From Candidatus Methylomicrobium oryzae (lineage in GTDB: Bacteria > Pseudomonadota > Gammaproteobacteria > Methylococcales > Methylomonadaceae), in assembly GCF_016745425.1 (NCBI RefSeq), contig NZ_JAERVK010000008.1, positions 1-64,000 on the forward strand: a DNA stretch of 64,000 nucleotides. Reading direction: 5' to 3'. How positions within the stretch are numbered: the first letter of the stretch is position 1; the number at the start of each line of letters is the position of its first letter. This document shows positions 27,570 to 37,221 of this stretch, in pieces. Both the position numbers and the translations under genes were made by a program. The notes beneath the pieces are model-generated. The model worked only from the letters and a program-made list of their open reading frames with translations, had not been told where the DNA came from and did not search any database.

Positions 27570-28655
27570 ATGATTACTAAAGCCTCTGTAATTTTAGGCT
27601 TATCGGCCGTTCTCCTGAGCGGTTGCTATAAGCCGGAAGCCGAACCAAAGGAAGAAACGCCAAAATTAGAAGTAACCGCACCGCTACGGGAAGACACATC
27701 CGTCGTCAAGGAATACGTTTGCCAGATCCATGCCATTAGACATATCGAGGTGCGAGCGCTGGAAAGGGGCTACTTGCAGAATATTTTTGTGGATGAAGGA
27801 AAGATAGTGAAACAGGGGCAACCCATGTTCAAAATCATGCCCAACATCTATCAAGCCGAACTGCAAAAAGCGAAAGCCGAAGCCAACACCGTCAATATCG
27901 AATACCTCAATACCAAAGGTTTGGCCGATAAACAAATCGTTTCGTTGAACGAGCTGGCGTTGGCGAAAGCAAAATTGGACAAGGCCAATGCGGAAGTGAG
28001 ACTGGCGGAAACCCATTTGGGCTTCACCGACATCAATGCCCCTTTCGATGGAATTATGGACCATTTGGACGTCAGAAACGGCAGCCTTCTCGATGAAGGG
28101 GCGCTGTTGACCACGCTGTCGGACATCAGCAAATTGTGGGTGTATTTCAACGTGCCGGAAGCCGAGTATCTGGATTACAAAATGCACCAAAAAATCGGCG
28201 CGCCTACTCAGGTTCGGCTCAGGATGGCGAACGGCCAGGTTTACAATCAAACCGGCGTAATCGAGACGATCGAAGCGGATTTCGACAATACCGCCGGCAA
28301 CATCGAATTCCGCGCCACCTTCCAGAATCCGGACATGCTGCTCAGGCACGGGGAAACGGGCACGATCCTGATGGAGAAAGCTTACAAAGACGCGTTGTTG
28401 ATTCCGCAAAAAGCGACGTTCGAAATTCTCGATAAAACCTACGTTTACGTCGTCAAACCGGACGGTACGCTCGAACAGCGGCTGATCAATATCGAAGCCT
28501 CGGTGCCGCATCTATTCATCCTGAAAGACGGCCTCAAAGAGGACGACAAAGTCCTGCTCGACGGTCTGCGCAAAGTGCATGCCGGACAAAAAATCGAAAC
28601 CGACTTCAGGCCGCCGGAAAAAGTCCGTTCCGAGCTGGATCTGTATACGGAATAA
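27570..28655 (+). CDS. RND efflux periplasmic adaptor (MexA/AcrA type)
   Basis: 361 residues from the ATG at 27570, preceded by CAGGA; this start gives a lipoprotein signal ending LLSGC (Cys about 18). The order is that of membrane fusion proteins: barrel strand (EYVCQIHAIRHIEVRALERG), lipoyl half (YLQNIFVDEGKIVKQGQPMF), helical hairpin (EANTVNIEYLNTKGLADKQI onward), second lipoyl half (LGFTDINAPFDGIMD) and beta-barrel (GSLLDEGALLTTLSDISKLW). It links the inner-membrane pump to the outer-membrane channel. It is the first gene of a three-gene operon, 22 bases ahead of the pump. Confidence 0.93.
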   Translation: MITKASVILGLSAVLLSGCYKPEAEPKEETPKLEVTAPLREDTSVVKEYVCQIHAIRHIEVRALERGYLQNIFVDEGKIVKQGQPMFKIMPNIYQAELQKAKAEANTVNIEYLNTKGLADKQIVSLNELALAKAKLDKANAEVRLAETHLGFTDINAPFDGIMDHLDVRNGSLLDEGALLTTLSDISKLWVYFNVPEAEYLDYKMHQKIGAPTQVRLRMANGQVYNQTGVIETIEADFDNTAGNIEFRATFQNPDMLLRHGETGTILMEKAYKDALLIPQKATFEILDKTYVYVVKPDGTLEQRLINIEASVPHLFILKDGLKEDDKVLLDGLRKVHAGQKIETDFRPPEKVRSELDLYTE

Positions 28656-28677
28656 CCCTGCCGGAAGAGGCTAAGCC

Positions 28678-31600
28678 ATGTTTAATATTTTTATCAAACG
28701 CCCCGTCATGGCGATCGTGTTATCGCTGCTGTTCCTGTTCATGGGCTTTTTGGGGATCCGGTCCTTGCCCATCTCGCAGTTTCCGGATATCGCGCCGCCC
28801 CGTGTGATCGTGTCCCTGGCGTTTCCCGGCTCCAGCGCCGACGTGCTGGTGCAGTCGTCGCTGATTACGCTCGAACGCGCGATCAACGGCGTTCCCGGCA
28901 TGAAATACATCGTTTCGGACGCGACCAGCGCCGGCGAGGCGGTCATTCAGGTGATTTTCGATCTGAACGTCGATCCGAACATTGCAATGGTCAACGTGAA
29001 GACGCGCCTGGATCAGGTGATGAACCGGCTGCCGAAGCTGGTGCAACTGGAAGGGGTGATCGTCGAGCGGGTACAGCCCAGCATGCTGATGTACATCAAC
29101 CTGTACAGCAAGGACAAGAACGCCGACCAGAAATTTTTATTCAACTATGCCAACGTCAACGTAATTCCGGAAGTCCAGCGCGTTTACGGGATCGCCCAGG
29201 CCAAAATCCTGGGCAGCCGCCAGTATGCGATGCGGATTTGGCTGAATCCGGACCGGATGCGCGCCTATAAGGTGTCGATCGACGAGGTGATGGACGCCAT
29301 CGCGAATCAAAGCATTATCGGCCGGCCGGGACGCATCGGCCAAAGCACCGGGATTGCCGCCCAATCCAAAGAGTACGTGTTGATCTACCAAGGCCGGTAC
29401 AACAAGCCGGAACAATACGAAGACATCATCATCCGCGCCAACTCGGAAGGCGAGATGCTGCGCCTGAAAGACGTTGCCAAGGTCGACCTGAGCAGCGAGT
29501 TTTACGATATTTATTCGGACAAGGATTCCTATCCGTCGGCGTCGATCGTGCTGAAACAAAACTACGGCAGTAACGCCAGCAAGGTCATCGAGGACGTGAA
29601 GGAAAAATTGCAGGAATTGAAAAAGTCCTTTCCGGAAGGCATGGACTACGAGATCAACTACGATGTGTCCAGATTCGTCGATGCGTCGATCGAAAAAGTC
29701 CTGCACACGTTGGGCGAAGCCTTCGTACTGGTGGCCTTGGTGGTGTTCGTGTTTTTGGGCGATTGGCGCTCCACCTTGATTCCGATCCTGGCGGTGCCGG
29801 TTTCGCTGATCGGCTCCTTTGCCGTGATGTCGGCGTTCGGGCTGTCGATCAACCTGATTACCCTGTTTGCGTTGGTGCTGGCGATCGGCGTCGTGGTCGA
29901 CGACGCCATTGTAGTGGTCGAAGCAGTGCACGCGAAAATGGAGGCCGAACACGTCTCGCCCTTCGTCGCTTCGCATAAAGTCTTGGGCGAAATCGGCGGC
30001 GCCATTATCGCGATTACCCTGGTCATGACCTCGGTGTTCGTCCCAATCGCTTTCATGACCGGTCCGGTCGGGGTGTTTTACCGGCAGTTCGCGATCGCGA
30101 TGGCCTCGTCGATCGTGATTTCGGCGATCGTCGCATTGTCGCTGGCACCTGTTTTATGCGCGATGATTCTGAAAAACACCCACGGCCACCCGAAACGGAA
30201 AACGCCGATCGGCCTGTTCATCGACGCTTTCAACTATATGTTCGAAAAAGTTACCGGCCGCTACGTCAAGCTGCTGAACGTGGTGGTCGCCCGGCGCATT
30301 ATCACGTTTCTGGCCTTGGGCGGGTTTTCGTTCGGCATTTTCATGGTCAATCAAACCTTGCCGGCCGGCTTTATTCCCGGCGAAGACCAGGGGATGATTT
30401 ACGCGATCATTCAAACGCCGCCCGGATCGACCTTGGAAGTGACCAACAAAGTGGCGCGGCAGCTCGAAGCGATTGCCGAAAAAATCGACGGCGTGCAATC
30501 GGTGTCTTCGCTGGCGGGTTACGAAGTGCTTACCGAAGGGCGCGGTTCGAACGCCGGCACCTGCATCATCAACCTGAAAGACTGGTCCAAGCGCAAGCAT
30601 TCGGTCGAACAAGTGATTCAGGAACTGGAAGAAAAGAGCAAAGACTTCGGCGCGGTGATCGAGTTCTTCCAGCCGCCTCCCGTTCCGGGCTACGGCGCGG
30701 CGTCCGGACTGGCGCTGCGGTTGTTGGACAAGACCGTGAACACCGATTACCACGAGTTCGACAAGATCAATCAGAACTTCATGGCTGAGCTGCGCAAACG
30801 CAAGGAATTGACCGGCCTGTTCACCTTCTATGCGGCCAATTATCCGCAGTACGAACTGCTCATCGACAACAAGCTTGCGATGCAAAAAGGCGTCTCCATC
30901 GACAAGGCGATGGAAAACCTCGACATCATGATCGGCAGCACTTACGAGCAGGGCTTCATCCGCTTCAACAACTTTTTCAAGGTCTACGCGCAAGCCTTGC
31001 CCGAGTTCCGGCGCTTCCCGACCGACGTATTGAATTACTACGTGAAAAACGAAGCTGGCGAGATGGTGCCGTACTCCTCGTTCATGACCATGAAGAAACG
31101 GCAGGGCCCCAACGAAATCACCCGCTACAACCTCTACAACTCGGCGGCGATTCGCGCGGAGCCCGCACCCGGCTATACCACGGGCGATGCGATCGAGGCC
31201 GTCAAGGAAGTCGCCGCCAAAACCTTGCCCAGAGGTTACGACATTGCCTGGGAAGGGTTGTCGTTCGACGAAGCCGCCCGCGGCAACGAAGCGCTGGTGA
31301 TCTTCGCGGTCGTGCTGATCTTCGTCTACCTGGTGTTGGCGGCGCAGTACGAAAGCTTCGTGTTGCCGCTGGTCGTGCTGCTGTCGCTGCCTGCGGGCAT
31401 TTTCGGATCGTTCCTGCTGCTGAAAGAAACCGGGCTTGCCAACGACGTGTATTCCCAAGTCGGGCTGGTGATGCTGATCGGCTTGCTCGGCAAAAACGCG
31501 GTGTTGATCGTGGAATACGCGGTGCAGAAGCAGGCCCAGGGCATGTCCGTCAAAGAGGCCGCGATCGAAGGTGCCAAAGCGCGTTTCCGGCCGATCCTGA

Positions 31601-31854
31601 TGACTTCGTTCGCGTTCATCGCCGGCCTGATTCCGCTGGCGATCGCAACCGGGGCAGGGGCGGTCGGCAACCGCACGATCGGCACCTCCGCGCTGGGCGG
31701 AATGCTGTTCGGCACCATGTTCGGCGTGGTCCTGATTCCGGGGCTCTTTTACGTCTTCGCCAAGATGATCGAGGGCAAGCGCTTGATCCGGGATGAAGAC
31801 TTCAATCCATTAACCGAAACCTATCAGTACGGTACGCACGATGTCAAAGAGTAA
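28678..31854 (+). CDS. RND multidrug efflux permease (HAE1/AcrB family)
   Basis: 1058 residues, a full-length hydrophobe/amphiphile efflux pump. It opens FIKRPVMAIVLSLLFLFMGF (helix 1), has the periplasmic porter domains (PDIAPPRVIVSLAFPGSSAD), and in helix 4 the proton-relay pair in GVVVDDAIVVVEAV (two Asp). Helix 10 carries LIGLLGKNAVLIVEYA (relay Lys), and two large periplasmic loops lie after helices 1 and 7. It exports drugs, detergents or other amphiphiles using the proton gradient. The last 14 bases overlap the outer-membrane factor gene. Confidence 0.95.
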   Translation: MFNIFIKRPVMAIVLSLLFLFMGFLGIRSLPISQFPDIAPPRVIVSLAFPGSSADVLVQSSLITLERAINGVPGMKYIVSDATSAGEAVIQVIFDLNVDPNIAMVNVKTRLDQVMNRLPKLVQLEGVIVERVQPSMLMYINLYSKDKNADQKFLFNYANVNVIPEVQRVYGIAQAKILGSRQYAMRIWLNPDRMRAYKVSIDEVMDAIANQSIIGRPGRIGQSTGIAAQSKEYVLIYQGRYNKPEQYEDIIIRANSEGEMLRLKDVAKVDLSSEFYDIYSDKDSYPSASIVLKQNYGSNASKVIEDVKEKLQELKKSFPEGMDYEINYDVSRFVDASIEKVLHTLGEAFVLVALVVFVFLGDWRSTLIPILAVPVSLIGSFAVMSAFGLSINLITLFALVLAIGVVVDDAIVVVEAVHAKMEAEHVSPFVASHKVLGEIGGAIIAITLVMTSVFVPIAFMTGPVGVFYRQFAIAMASSIVISAIVALSLAPVLCAMILKNTHGHPKRKTPIGLFIDAFNYMFEKVTGRYVKLLNVVVARRIITFLALGGFSFGIFMVNQTLPAGFIPGEDQGMIYAIIQTPPGSTLEVTNKVARQLEAIAEKIDGVQSVSSLAGYEVLTEGRGSNAGTCIINLKDWSKRKHSVEQVIQELEEKSKDFGAVIEFFQPPPVPGYGAASGLALRLLDKTVNTDYHEFDKINQNFMAELRKRKELTGLFTFYAANYPQYELLIDNKLAMQKGVSIDKAMENLDIMIGSTYEQGFIRFNNFFKVYAQALPEFRRFPTDVLNYYVKNEAGEMVPYSSFMTMKKRQGPNEITRYNLYNSAAIRAEPAPGYTTGDAIEAVKEVAAKTLPRGYDIAWEGLSFDEAARGNEALVIFAVVLIFVYLVLAAQYESFVLPLVVLLSLPAGIFGSFLLLKETGLANDVYSQVGLVMLIGLLGKNAVLIVEYAVQKQAQGMSVKEAAIEGAKARFRPILMTSFAFIAGLIPLAIATGAGAVGNRTIGTSALGGMLFGTMFGVVLIPGLFYVFAKMIEGKRLIRDEDFNPLTETYQYGTHDVKE

Positions 31855-33289
31855 GATTTATCATACGCTGGCATGGGGATGCCTGGTGCTGACGCTGCAA
31901 GGCTGCGGGATTCCGGCCATGACCGCGAAAAAGGCCGACACCGCGCTGCCGGGCCATTTCAAGAATACGCCGGGTGTTTCGGCACAGAAAAATACCGCGA
32001 CCGCGAATTGGGCCGACTTTTTCGAAGATCCCGATTTGATCGCTTTGATCAAATCGGCGATCGCGAACAACAAGGAAGTGAATATCATGCTGCAGCGCAT
32101 CAGCGTGGCGGAAAATGAAATTCAACGGCGTAAAGGCGCCTATCTGCCTTTTGTGAGCATCGGCGCGGGCGCCGGCGCGGACAAGGTCGGACAGTTTACG
32201 CGCAGCGGCGCGGTCGAAGAAAATCTGGAGATACGGCCGGGCGAATCGTTTCCGACCTTGCTCGGCGATTATCAATTCGGGCTGTTTTCGACCTGGGAGA
32301 TCGACGTTTGGAAAAAGCTCAGAAACGAGAAACAGGTGGCCGTGCTGGATTACATGGCCTCGATCGAAGGCCGGCACTTTTTAGTGACCAATCTGGTCGC
32401 CGAGGTCGCGCATTCGTATTACGAACTGCTCGCGTTGGACAACCAGCTCGAGAACCTGGAACAATACATCGCCATTCTGCAAAACGGCCTGGAGATGGTC
32501 AAGCAATTGCAGATTTATGCCAGATCCAATGCGCTCGCGGTCAAACGTTACGCCGCGGAAGTGACCAAAAACGAGAGCAAAAAATACGAGATCAAACAGC
32601 AGATCAGCGTCATTGAAAACCGCATCAATTTTTTATTGGGCCGAACGTCCGGGCCGATCAAGCGCCGCTCGACCGGCTTCATGGACATCAAACCGAAAAT
32701 GCTCCAGGCGGGGATACCCTCGCAACTGCTGCAAAACCGGCCCGATATCAAGCAAGCGGAACTGGAGCTAGCGGCGGCCGATTTGAGCATCAAAGTGGCG
32801 AGAGCAAATTTCTACCCGACCTTCGGCATCAAAGCCGGCATCGGCTTTCAGGCGTTCGCGCTCAAATACCTGATCAACACGCCGGAATCGCTGGCGGCGA
32901 CCATCGCCGGCGAAATGGTCGCGCCGCTGGTGAACAAAAGCGCGATCATCGCCGAATACAAAAACGCCAACGCCAAGCAGATTCAGGCGGCCTACGAGTA
33001 CGAGCAAAGCATCATCAAAGCCTATATGGAAGTCGCCAATCAAATTTCGAACATCGATAACCTGGACAAAAACTATCGCTTCAAGAGCAACCAGGTGGAC
33101 TCGCTCGTCCAATCGATCGACGTGGCCAACCAGTTGTTCCTCTCGGCCCGCGCCGATTATCTGGAGGTTTTATTGACGCAACGAGATGCCCTGGACGCCA
33201 AAAAAGAGCTGATCGAAACGAAACAGAAGCAAATGGGCGCGATGGTGGATTTGTATAAGGCGCTTGGGGGTGGGTGGCAGAATGTGTAA
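31841..33289 (+). CDS. Outer-membrane efflux lipoprotein (NodT/OprM type)
   Basis: 482 residues. The lipobox LTLQGC places Cys at about 22. Two OEP repeats give the TolC-like barrel and helical tunnel: ADFFEDPDLIALIKSAIANN, then GDYQFGLFSTWEIDVWKKLR, IPSQLLQNRPDIKQAELELA (the family's hallmark 'LLxxRPDIxxAExxL') and SLVQSIDVANQLFLSARADY with LEVLLTQRDAL. Its start overlaps the pump gene by 14 bases, giving translational coupling. It completes a tripartite adaptor-pump-channel system. Confidence 0.95.
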   Translation: MSKSKIYHTLAWGCLVLTLQGCGIPAMTAKKADTALPGHFKNTPGVSAQKNTATANWADFFEDPDLIALIKSAIANNKEVNIMLQRISVAENEIQRRKGAYLPFVSIGAGAGADKVGQFTRSGAVEENLEIRPGESFPTLLGDYQFGLFSTWEIDVWKKLRNEKQVAVLDYMASIEGRHFLVTNLVAEVAHSYYELLALDNQLENLEQYIAILQNGLEMVKQLQIYARSNALAVKRYAAEVTKNESKKYEIKQQISVIENRINFLLGRTSGPIKRRSTGFMDIKPKMLQAGIPSQLLQNRPDIKQAELELAAADLSIKVARANFYPTFGIKAGIGFQAFALKYLINTPESLAATIAGEMVAPLVNKSAIIAEYKNANAKQIQAAYEYEQSIIKAYMEVANQISNIDNLDKNYRFKSNQVDSLVQSIDVANQLFLSARADYLEVLLTQRDALDAKKELIETKQKQMGAMVDLYKALGGGWQNV

Positions 33290-33299
33290 TTGTAGTGAG

Positions 33300-33430
33300 T
33301 AGGTCGGGCAACAGCTTCACCGTTGCCCGACGTTTGGCCGAGAGCCATGCCCCAATAGGACGAATAACTCAAAACCATTACCCGATTGAAGTATCGATAT
33401 TGTCGGGCACAAAAAGCGTGCCCGACCTAC
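33300..33430. repeat. Inverted-repeat element after the efflux operon
   Basis: AGGTCGGGCA (33301-33310) and TGCCCGACCT (33420-33429) are exact inverted ends. A second pair lies inside on each side: GTCGGGCAAC with GTTGCCCGAC at the left, GTCGGGCACA with TGCCCGAC at the right. Two linked hairpins of this sort are typical of a REP doublet (BIME-like). It may also help stop transcription between the convergent genes. Confidence 0.65.
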
Positions 33431-33463
33431 AGGCTGGCACCTGGATAGTGAATATGAGGCGGA

Positions 33464-34999
33464 TTAATCATCAGCCCTCGGCGTTTGGAAGTAAGCAGCC
33501 GCACCCAACAGGCCGATCATAAAGAACGCGGTGCCGACCAAGGTGAAGCGCAGGTTCGATACTTCGACCGGCAGGTCGTCCGTTGCATACAACATGATAA
33601 TCACGGCGACCGCCCCCCAGCCGAAAAACCGCAGTAGGGCGGCCAAAACCTGTCGGCCGACCGATTCCGATGCGCTGGCGGGGCTGTCCATCTGATACGC
33701 CACGAAGCCGCACACGAGCGCCGGTAGAATTCCCCAACGCATGTGTTGGATGAAGCTTTCCAGAAAATTGAAATGCTCCCTGCGGTAGAAGGTCAATTCG
33801 AGCACCAGTGCCGATACCGCGGTGCTGACGATGAAGCCCAATATCATCACCGACATATAAAAACCGTAGTATCGGTCGGATTGCCCGCGATGCTGCCTGA
33901 AAACGAACGTCCGCGAAACGAAGACCAGCGCGATCGGCAGCACATACATCGGAATCGCATAGGCAACCCAGCGCAGGGTGGTGTAGTCGAAGTGCGCAAG
34001 CGGCCTTTCCGGAAACAGGAAGGTATTGTGCAGCAAGACCGAGATTTCCCGTCCCAGCATTACTCCAATTGCGGCGGCGGCGGTAAACAGCAGGATGTAT
34101 CTATAGGTGTGTTCCAGCCGAGCTTCGCGCACGTTGCCGCCGAGCCGCTTCACAGCGGACCAAATGTCGTTCTCATTGGCGCTGCCGAACACGATCAGGG
34201 ACGCGAGCAGGCGGCAGAGCAGGCCGGTCAAGTGGTCCAGATCCTTCAGCAATTTGACCGTCTTGGTATAGTGCGGCTCCGCTTCTTTCCAGACGGCGAC
34301 TCTTTCCGACATGGCGTTGTAGGAGATGCAGATTTCTCCCCATTTCAGCGACGGTTCGTTGAAAAACCGGCGAAAGGACGTTTGCTCGGCGTAGTTTTGG
34401 ATTTCATCGAAAAGCAGGCAATTGTGCGCCCATTTATACTCGACGGTGGCATCGGATTTTTGGAAATCGCCGGGATCGATGCTCGGTACCAACAGACGAG
34501 CGGCGATTTTCTCTTTCAAACGGTCGTCGATCGCGGACAATCTTGAGGTTACCAGCGCATTGTAGACCTCGACCGCCTTGGTCGGAATCGCGAAGGCGTC
34601 GTGGATGCTGTCGCGCAATATCAGCAGGGGATTGAACTTGCTTTCCCAGGCAATGAAAAACAGCAGCAGTGCAGCGATGATCAACGGGACCAATGTGCTG
34701 CCGCCCAAGCCGTTCAAAAGGGTTACCCAATCTCCGGCACGAAGGCTCTTGACGGTCAGCGTCACCAGGGGCTCGAGAGGCAGCCATTGCCACGTCAACA
34801 GGCCGTAGAACGTCGCCATCAGCGTGCAATAAAAGGCGATTCCGGCCGTGTAAGTGTTCCGGTCGATAAAGTATTGCGGCAGCGTCGGTTCGGCGCCCAG
34901 CTTGATGCGGCGTTTTTCGAAGGACCGATAGGCCAGAAGGAAGGCAGCCCCGATTCCAAGCAACTGCACCGCCGAGAGAATGAGGAGTTCGGCCGTCAT
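33464..34999 (-). CDS. Polytopic membrane protein of unknown function
   Basis: 511 residues with about ten hydrophobic stretches. Three lie near the N-terminus (LLILSAVQLLGIGAAFLLAY, TYTAGIAFYCTLMATFYGLL, STLVPLIIAALLLFFIAWES), and a second group begins near residue 300 (YILLFTAAAAIGVMLG). Between them is a soluble, mostly helical domain of about 160 residues (KFNPLLILRDSIHDAFAIPT to AVKRLGGNVREARLEHTYR). The last helix ends FFMIGLLGAAAYFQTPRADD. No catalytic motif or family recognised. It stands alone and converges on the efflux operon. Confidence 0.7.
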   Translation of the reverse strand: MTAELLILSAVQLLGIGAAFLLAYRSFEKRRIKLGAEPTLPQYFIDRNTYTAGIAFYCTLMATFYGLLTWQWLPLEPLVTLTVKSLRAGDWVTLLNGLGGSTLVPLIIAALLLFFIAWESKFNPLLILRDSIHDAFAIPTKAVEVYNALVTSRLSAIDDRLKEKIAARLLVPSIDPGDFQKSDATVEYKWAHNCLLFDEIQNYAEQTSFRRFFNEPSLKWGEICISYNAMSERVAVWKEAEPHYTKTVKLLKDLDHLTGLLCRLLASLIVFGSANENDIWSAVKRLGGNVREARLEHTYRYILLFTAAAAIGVMLGREISVLLHNTFLFPERPLAHFDYTTLRWVAYAIPMYVLPIALVFVSRTFVFRQHRGQSDRYYGFYMSVMILGFIVSTAVSALVLELTFYRREHFNFLESFIQHMRWGILPALVCGFVAYQMDSPASASESVGRQVLAALLRFFGWGAVAVIIMLYATDDLPVEVSNLRFTLVGTAFFMIGLLGAAAYFQTPRADD

Positions 35000-35102
35000 C
35001 GCGTAACTGCTCCTGGGTACTTTTTAGAAGATGTCGAATAGGAAAAGATCATACGGTTTTGAAGAATTATAAGCGCGCCGATAGGAAATGATTGAACTTT
35101 TG

Positions 35103-35327
35103 CTATGAATTTTTACCAACTGCCGTTAATGATGCCATGAACGACGAAGAAATGCCTACAAGCTCCTGAATCAGCTGGCTCTTGGTGTCATTAGCCGCAC
35201 GCTGCGGAGCGGGAGTTGCGAACGCGGCTGGTTCCGCAATAGCCATGCCGTTTCGGAACATAGCTTTCATAGGCAGTACAGAGCGATTGACATGCCGCCG
35301 GTTCAGTCGAGGCATGATTTCGCTCAA
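35103..35327 (-). CDS. Possible small protein (doubtful)
   Basis: 74 residues from a TTG whose bases overlap the stop of the glutaredoxin/DsbD-like gene (TTGA); an ATG four codons on is an alternative. The sequence (basic N-terminus, then AIAEPAAFATPAPQRAANDT and a short helix) has no known motif and may be read-through DNA. The overlap is the only support. Confidence 0.2.
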   Translation of the reverse strand: MSEIMPRLNRRHVNRSVLPMKAMFRNGMAIAEPAAFATPAPQRAANDTKSQLIQELVGISSSFMASLTAVGKNS

Positions 35328-36559
35328 CCCGAATGCCGTGCCGCCAATAAATAGACGCCGAGAATGATCATCACGCCGCCGCTAATCAGCTTAAGCCAGC
35401 GGCCTTCCTTTTCCTGGAGCCGCCTTTGGCTGAGTGTGAAAATGCCGACCCCGAGTACGAGCGCGTCGTCAAACATGTAAGCCGCGTTGTATAGCAGCAG
35501 GTAGCCGTAGTAACTCCAGGGACCCAGCTGCTGGAGGGTCAGAATTCGGGTATAAAGCGCCGGAAAGCCTGAGGTACAGAGGAACTCGACGATCTGCACC
35601 AAAACGGCCAGCGCCGCGGCGGCGAGAAGCGCGCCGAGCAGATTTTCAGCCTGAAGGATTCGGCGGATTTGCGCGTAGATGCCGGGTTTGGACTGTTGCG
35701 GTATCGACAGCGAAATCCCATGGCCGAAGGCCAGCCCATCCTTGATATGAATCGCCCCGGCGCCTATCGCCAGCGCCGCGATGATGAGCTGCGAGACCCG
35801 CGAGAATCCCGCCAGCAAGAACAGATTTAGCCAGGCCGCCATGAAAACCAGATAGGCCAGCCCTTCGACCGCGATGAAGGTTCCAGCGACCGCGAACATG
35901 CGCCAGCGGTCCCGCATCGGCGCCAACAGCGAAATCATCAGGATCAGTACCCACATCGAGCAGGGGTTGAAGCCGTCAAGCAGGCCCATCGCCAGCGTGA
36001 ACAGCGGCAAGCCGGTTCGATCCAGGCCGAGCGTATGGCCGAACAGCGAGACTTCGAAGCCGGCAGGCTCTGACGGTTTTTCGCAAACCTGGGTTTGATC
36101 GACGGTACAGCTTTCCGGAGGGGTAGCCGGTTGCGGCCGTTTTGCATCAGCCAGTGCACTCAGGAGCTGTTTTCCGGCGTTTGCCTCATCCGAGAATCCG
36201 ATCATCAGCCGCTGGTTGATATAAAAAGCCGGCACGCCGGGTTTGCTGATGCCTTGCGCATTCGCCAACTCTCTCAAGCGCTCAAGCGCTGCCGCGTCTT
36301 GGCCGACATCGCGCAGCAAAATCCGCATCTCCGGCCGCTCGGCCGCCAAAGCGGTCAGGAATGATTTAGCTTTCTCGCAATGGGGACAGCCTTTGCGAAT
36401 GAACACTTCGACAGCGATGTCCTTCTGCGCCGCGATCCGATCGGATTCGGCTTCAGGCGCGGCCGCTGGAGGCGCTGCGCCGACCGAGGCGGCAAATCCG
36501 ACCAGCAAGGCAAGGACGATCAGCATTGAACGGACAAGTAAAAATCTGAGCTTTTTCAT
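35324..36559 (-). CDS. Periplasmic glutaredoxin fused to DsbD/CcdA-like membrane domain
   Basis: 411 residues. Signal peptide (MKKLRFLLVRSMLIVLALLV ... VGAAPP), then a glutaredoxin-type domain (about 45-145) with redox motif GCPHC and cis-Pro in ISKPGVPAFYIN. A linker with CTVDQTQVC follows, then six to seven membrane helices. The membrane part resembles CcdA/DsbD: LLDGFNPCSMWVLILMISLL contains the 'NPC' helix-1 cysteine and VEFLCTSGFPALYTRIL the paired helix cysteine. By analogy, electrons would pass from a cytoplasmic donor through the membrane cysteines to the periplasmic CPHC domain. Targets (cytochrome c maturation, peroxidases) are unknown. It is divergent from the DUF2934 gene. Confidence 0.8.
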   Translation of the reverse strand: MKKLRFLLVRSMLIVLALLVGFAASVGAAPPAAAPEAESDRIAAQKDIAVEVFIRKGCPHCEKAKSFLTALAAERPEMRILLRDVGQDAAALERLRELANAQGISKPGVPAFYINQRLMIGFSDEANAGKQLLSALADAKRPQPATPPESCTVDQTQVCEKPSEPAGFEVSLFGHTLGLDRTGLPLFTLAMGLLDGFNPCSMWVLILMISLLAPMRDRWRMFAVAGTFIAVEGLAYLVFMAAWLNLFLLAGFSRVSQLIIAALAIGAGAIHIKDGLAFGHGISLSIPQQSKPGIYAQIRRILQAENLLGALLAAAALAVLVQIVEFLCTSGFPALYTRILTLQQLGPWSYYGYLLLYNAAYMFDDALVLGVGIFTLSQRRLQEKEGRWLKLISGGVMIILGVYLLAARHSG

Positions 36560-36944
36560 TGCATGCCTTTATACACCAATTCGTCATTCCGACATGGACC
36601 CGAAGGATGCCAGACAGGAAAACTTAGCACCCTTCGGGGCCAGGCAAATCTGTTCCAGACAGATGTGTGCCGGAATCCACGACTGCATGGATGCCAGCAC
36701 TAAAGGGTGGTCTATGGACAGAGGTACGAGCCCAAGGAAGGGCGAGGTAGATCGCGTGTTCCCGACGCGATCTATCTCGTCCTTCTTATGTATGAGGGAT
36801 ATGGGTACAGCGGGCAATTCAAGACCAAAGATGCGTTCGCCTGTCATTTCCGTCATCTTAATAATCAACTATTGCCGAAAAATAAGGTCGGAGTATTACA
36901 ACTTTACCCGTCCCACTATTCTTCAATTCAGGTTGGTGAACCCG
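36560..36944. other. Divergent intergenic region
   Basis: 385 bases. It holds 'CGTCATTCC ... GGAATCCACG' motifs (36584-36700) of the sort found in short intergenic repeats; open frames through it have no ribosome sites. Promoters for both neighbours are presumed. Confidence 0.35.
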
Positions 36945-37169
36945 ATGACCTCGAAAAAAATCCACATCACGGACGCCGAATTATCCAAAGCCCGCGATTA
37001 TATCGCCGGCCAGTTTATCGCGCACAGCTGGTGGCCCAAGGAGCAACCGGGAGAAGCCAAGCGGGAGTTCGAGCTGATGAAAAGAAGCGCCGGTTCCTTG
37101 AATGCCTGGTGCGAGCGGTGGCTGGACGCCGGCCAGGCGAAAAAATTGGAAAAGACGTTGAGGGGCTGA
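36945..37169 (+). CDS. DUF2934 domain protein
   Basis: 74 residues beginning MTSKKIHITDAELSKARDYI. The pattern 'I-A-x-x-x-W-x-x-x-x-x-x-x-G-x-A-x-x-x-W' is recognisable in AGQFIAHSWWPKEQPGEAKR plus the following LNAWCERWLDAGQ, as in the small DUF2934 proteins found in many Proteobacteria; their function is unknown. The ATG at 36945 is used because upstream codons look non-coding. It ends about 50 bases before the DUF2959 gene, so the two may be co-transcribed. Confidence 0.6.
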   Translation: MTSKKIHITDAELSKARDYIAGQFIAHSWWPKEQPGEAKREFELMKRSAGSLNAWCERWLDAGQAKKLEKTLRG

Positions 37170-37221
37170 GTTTCAAGGAATGATCTTCTATAATGCCCGA
37201 AAATCACTTATGGAGAGATCG

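Noticed and set aside
36243-36944. Long in-frame N-terminal extension of the DUF2934 protein
   Set aside because: The extension overlaps the opposite glutaredoxin/DsbD gene and repeat DNA; the domain starts at the ATG at 36945.
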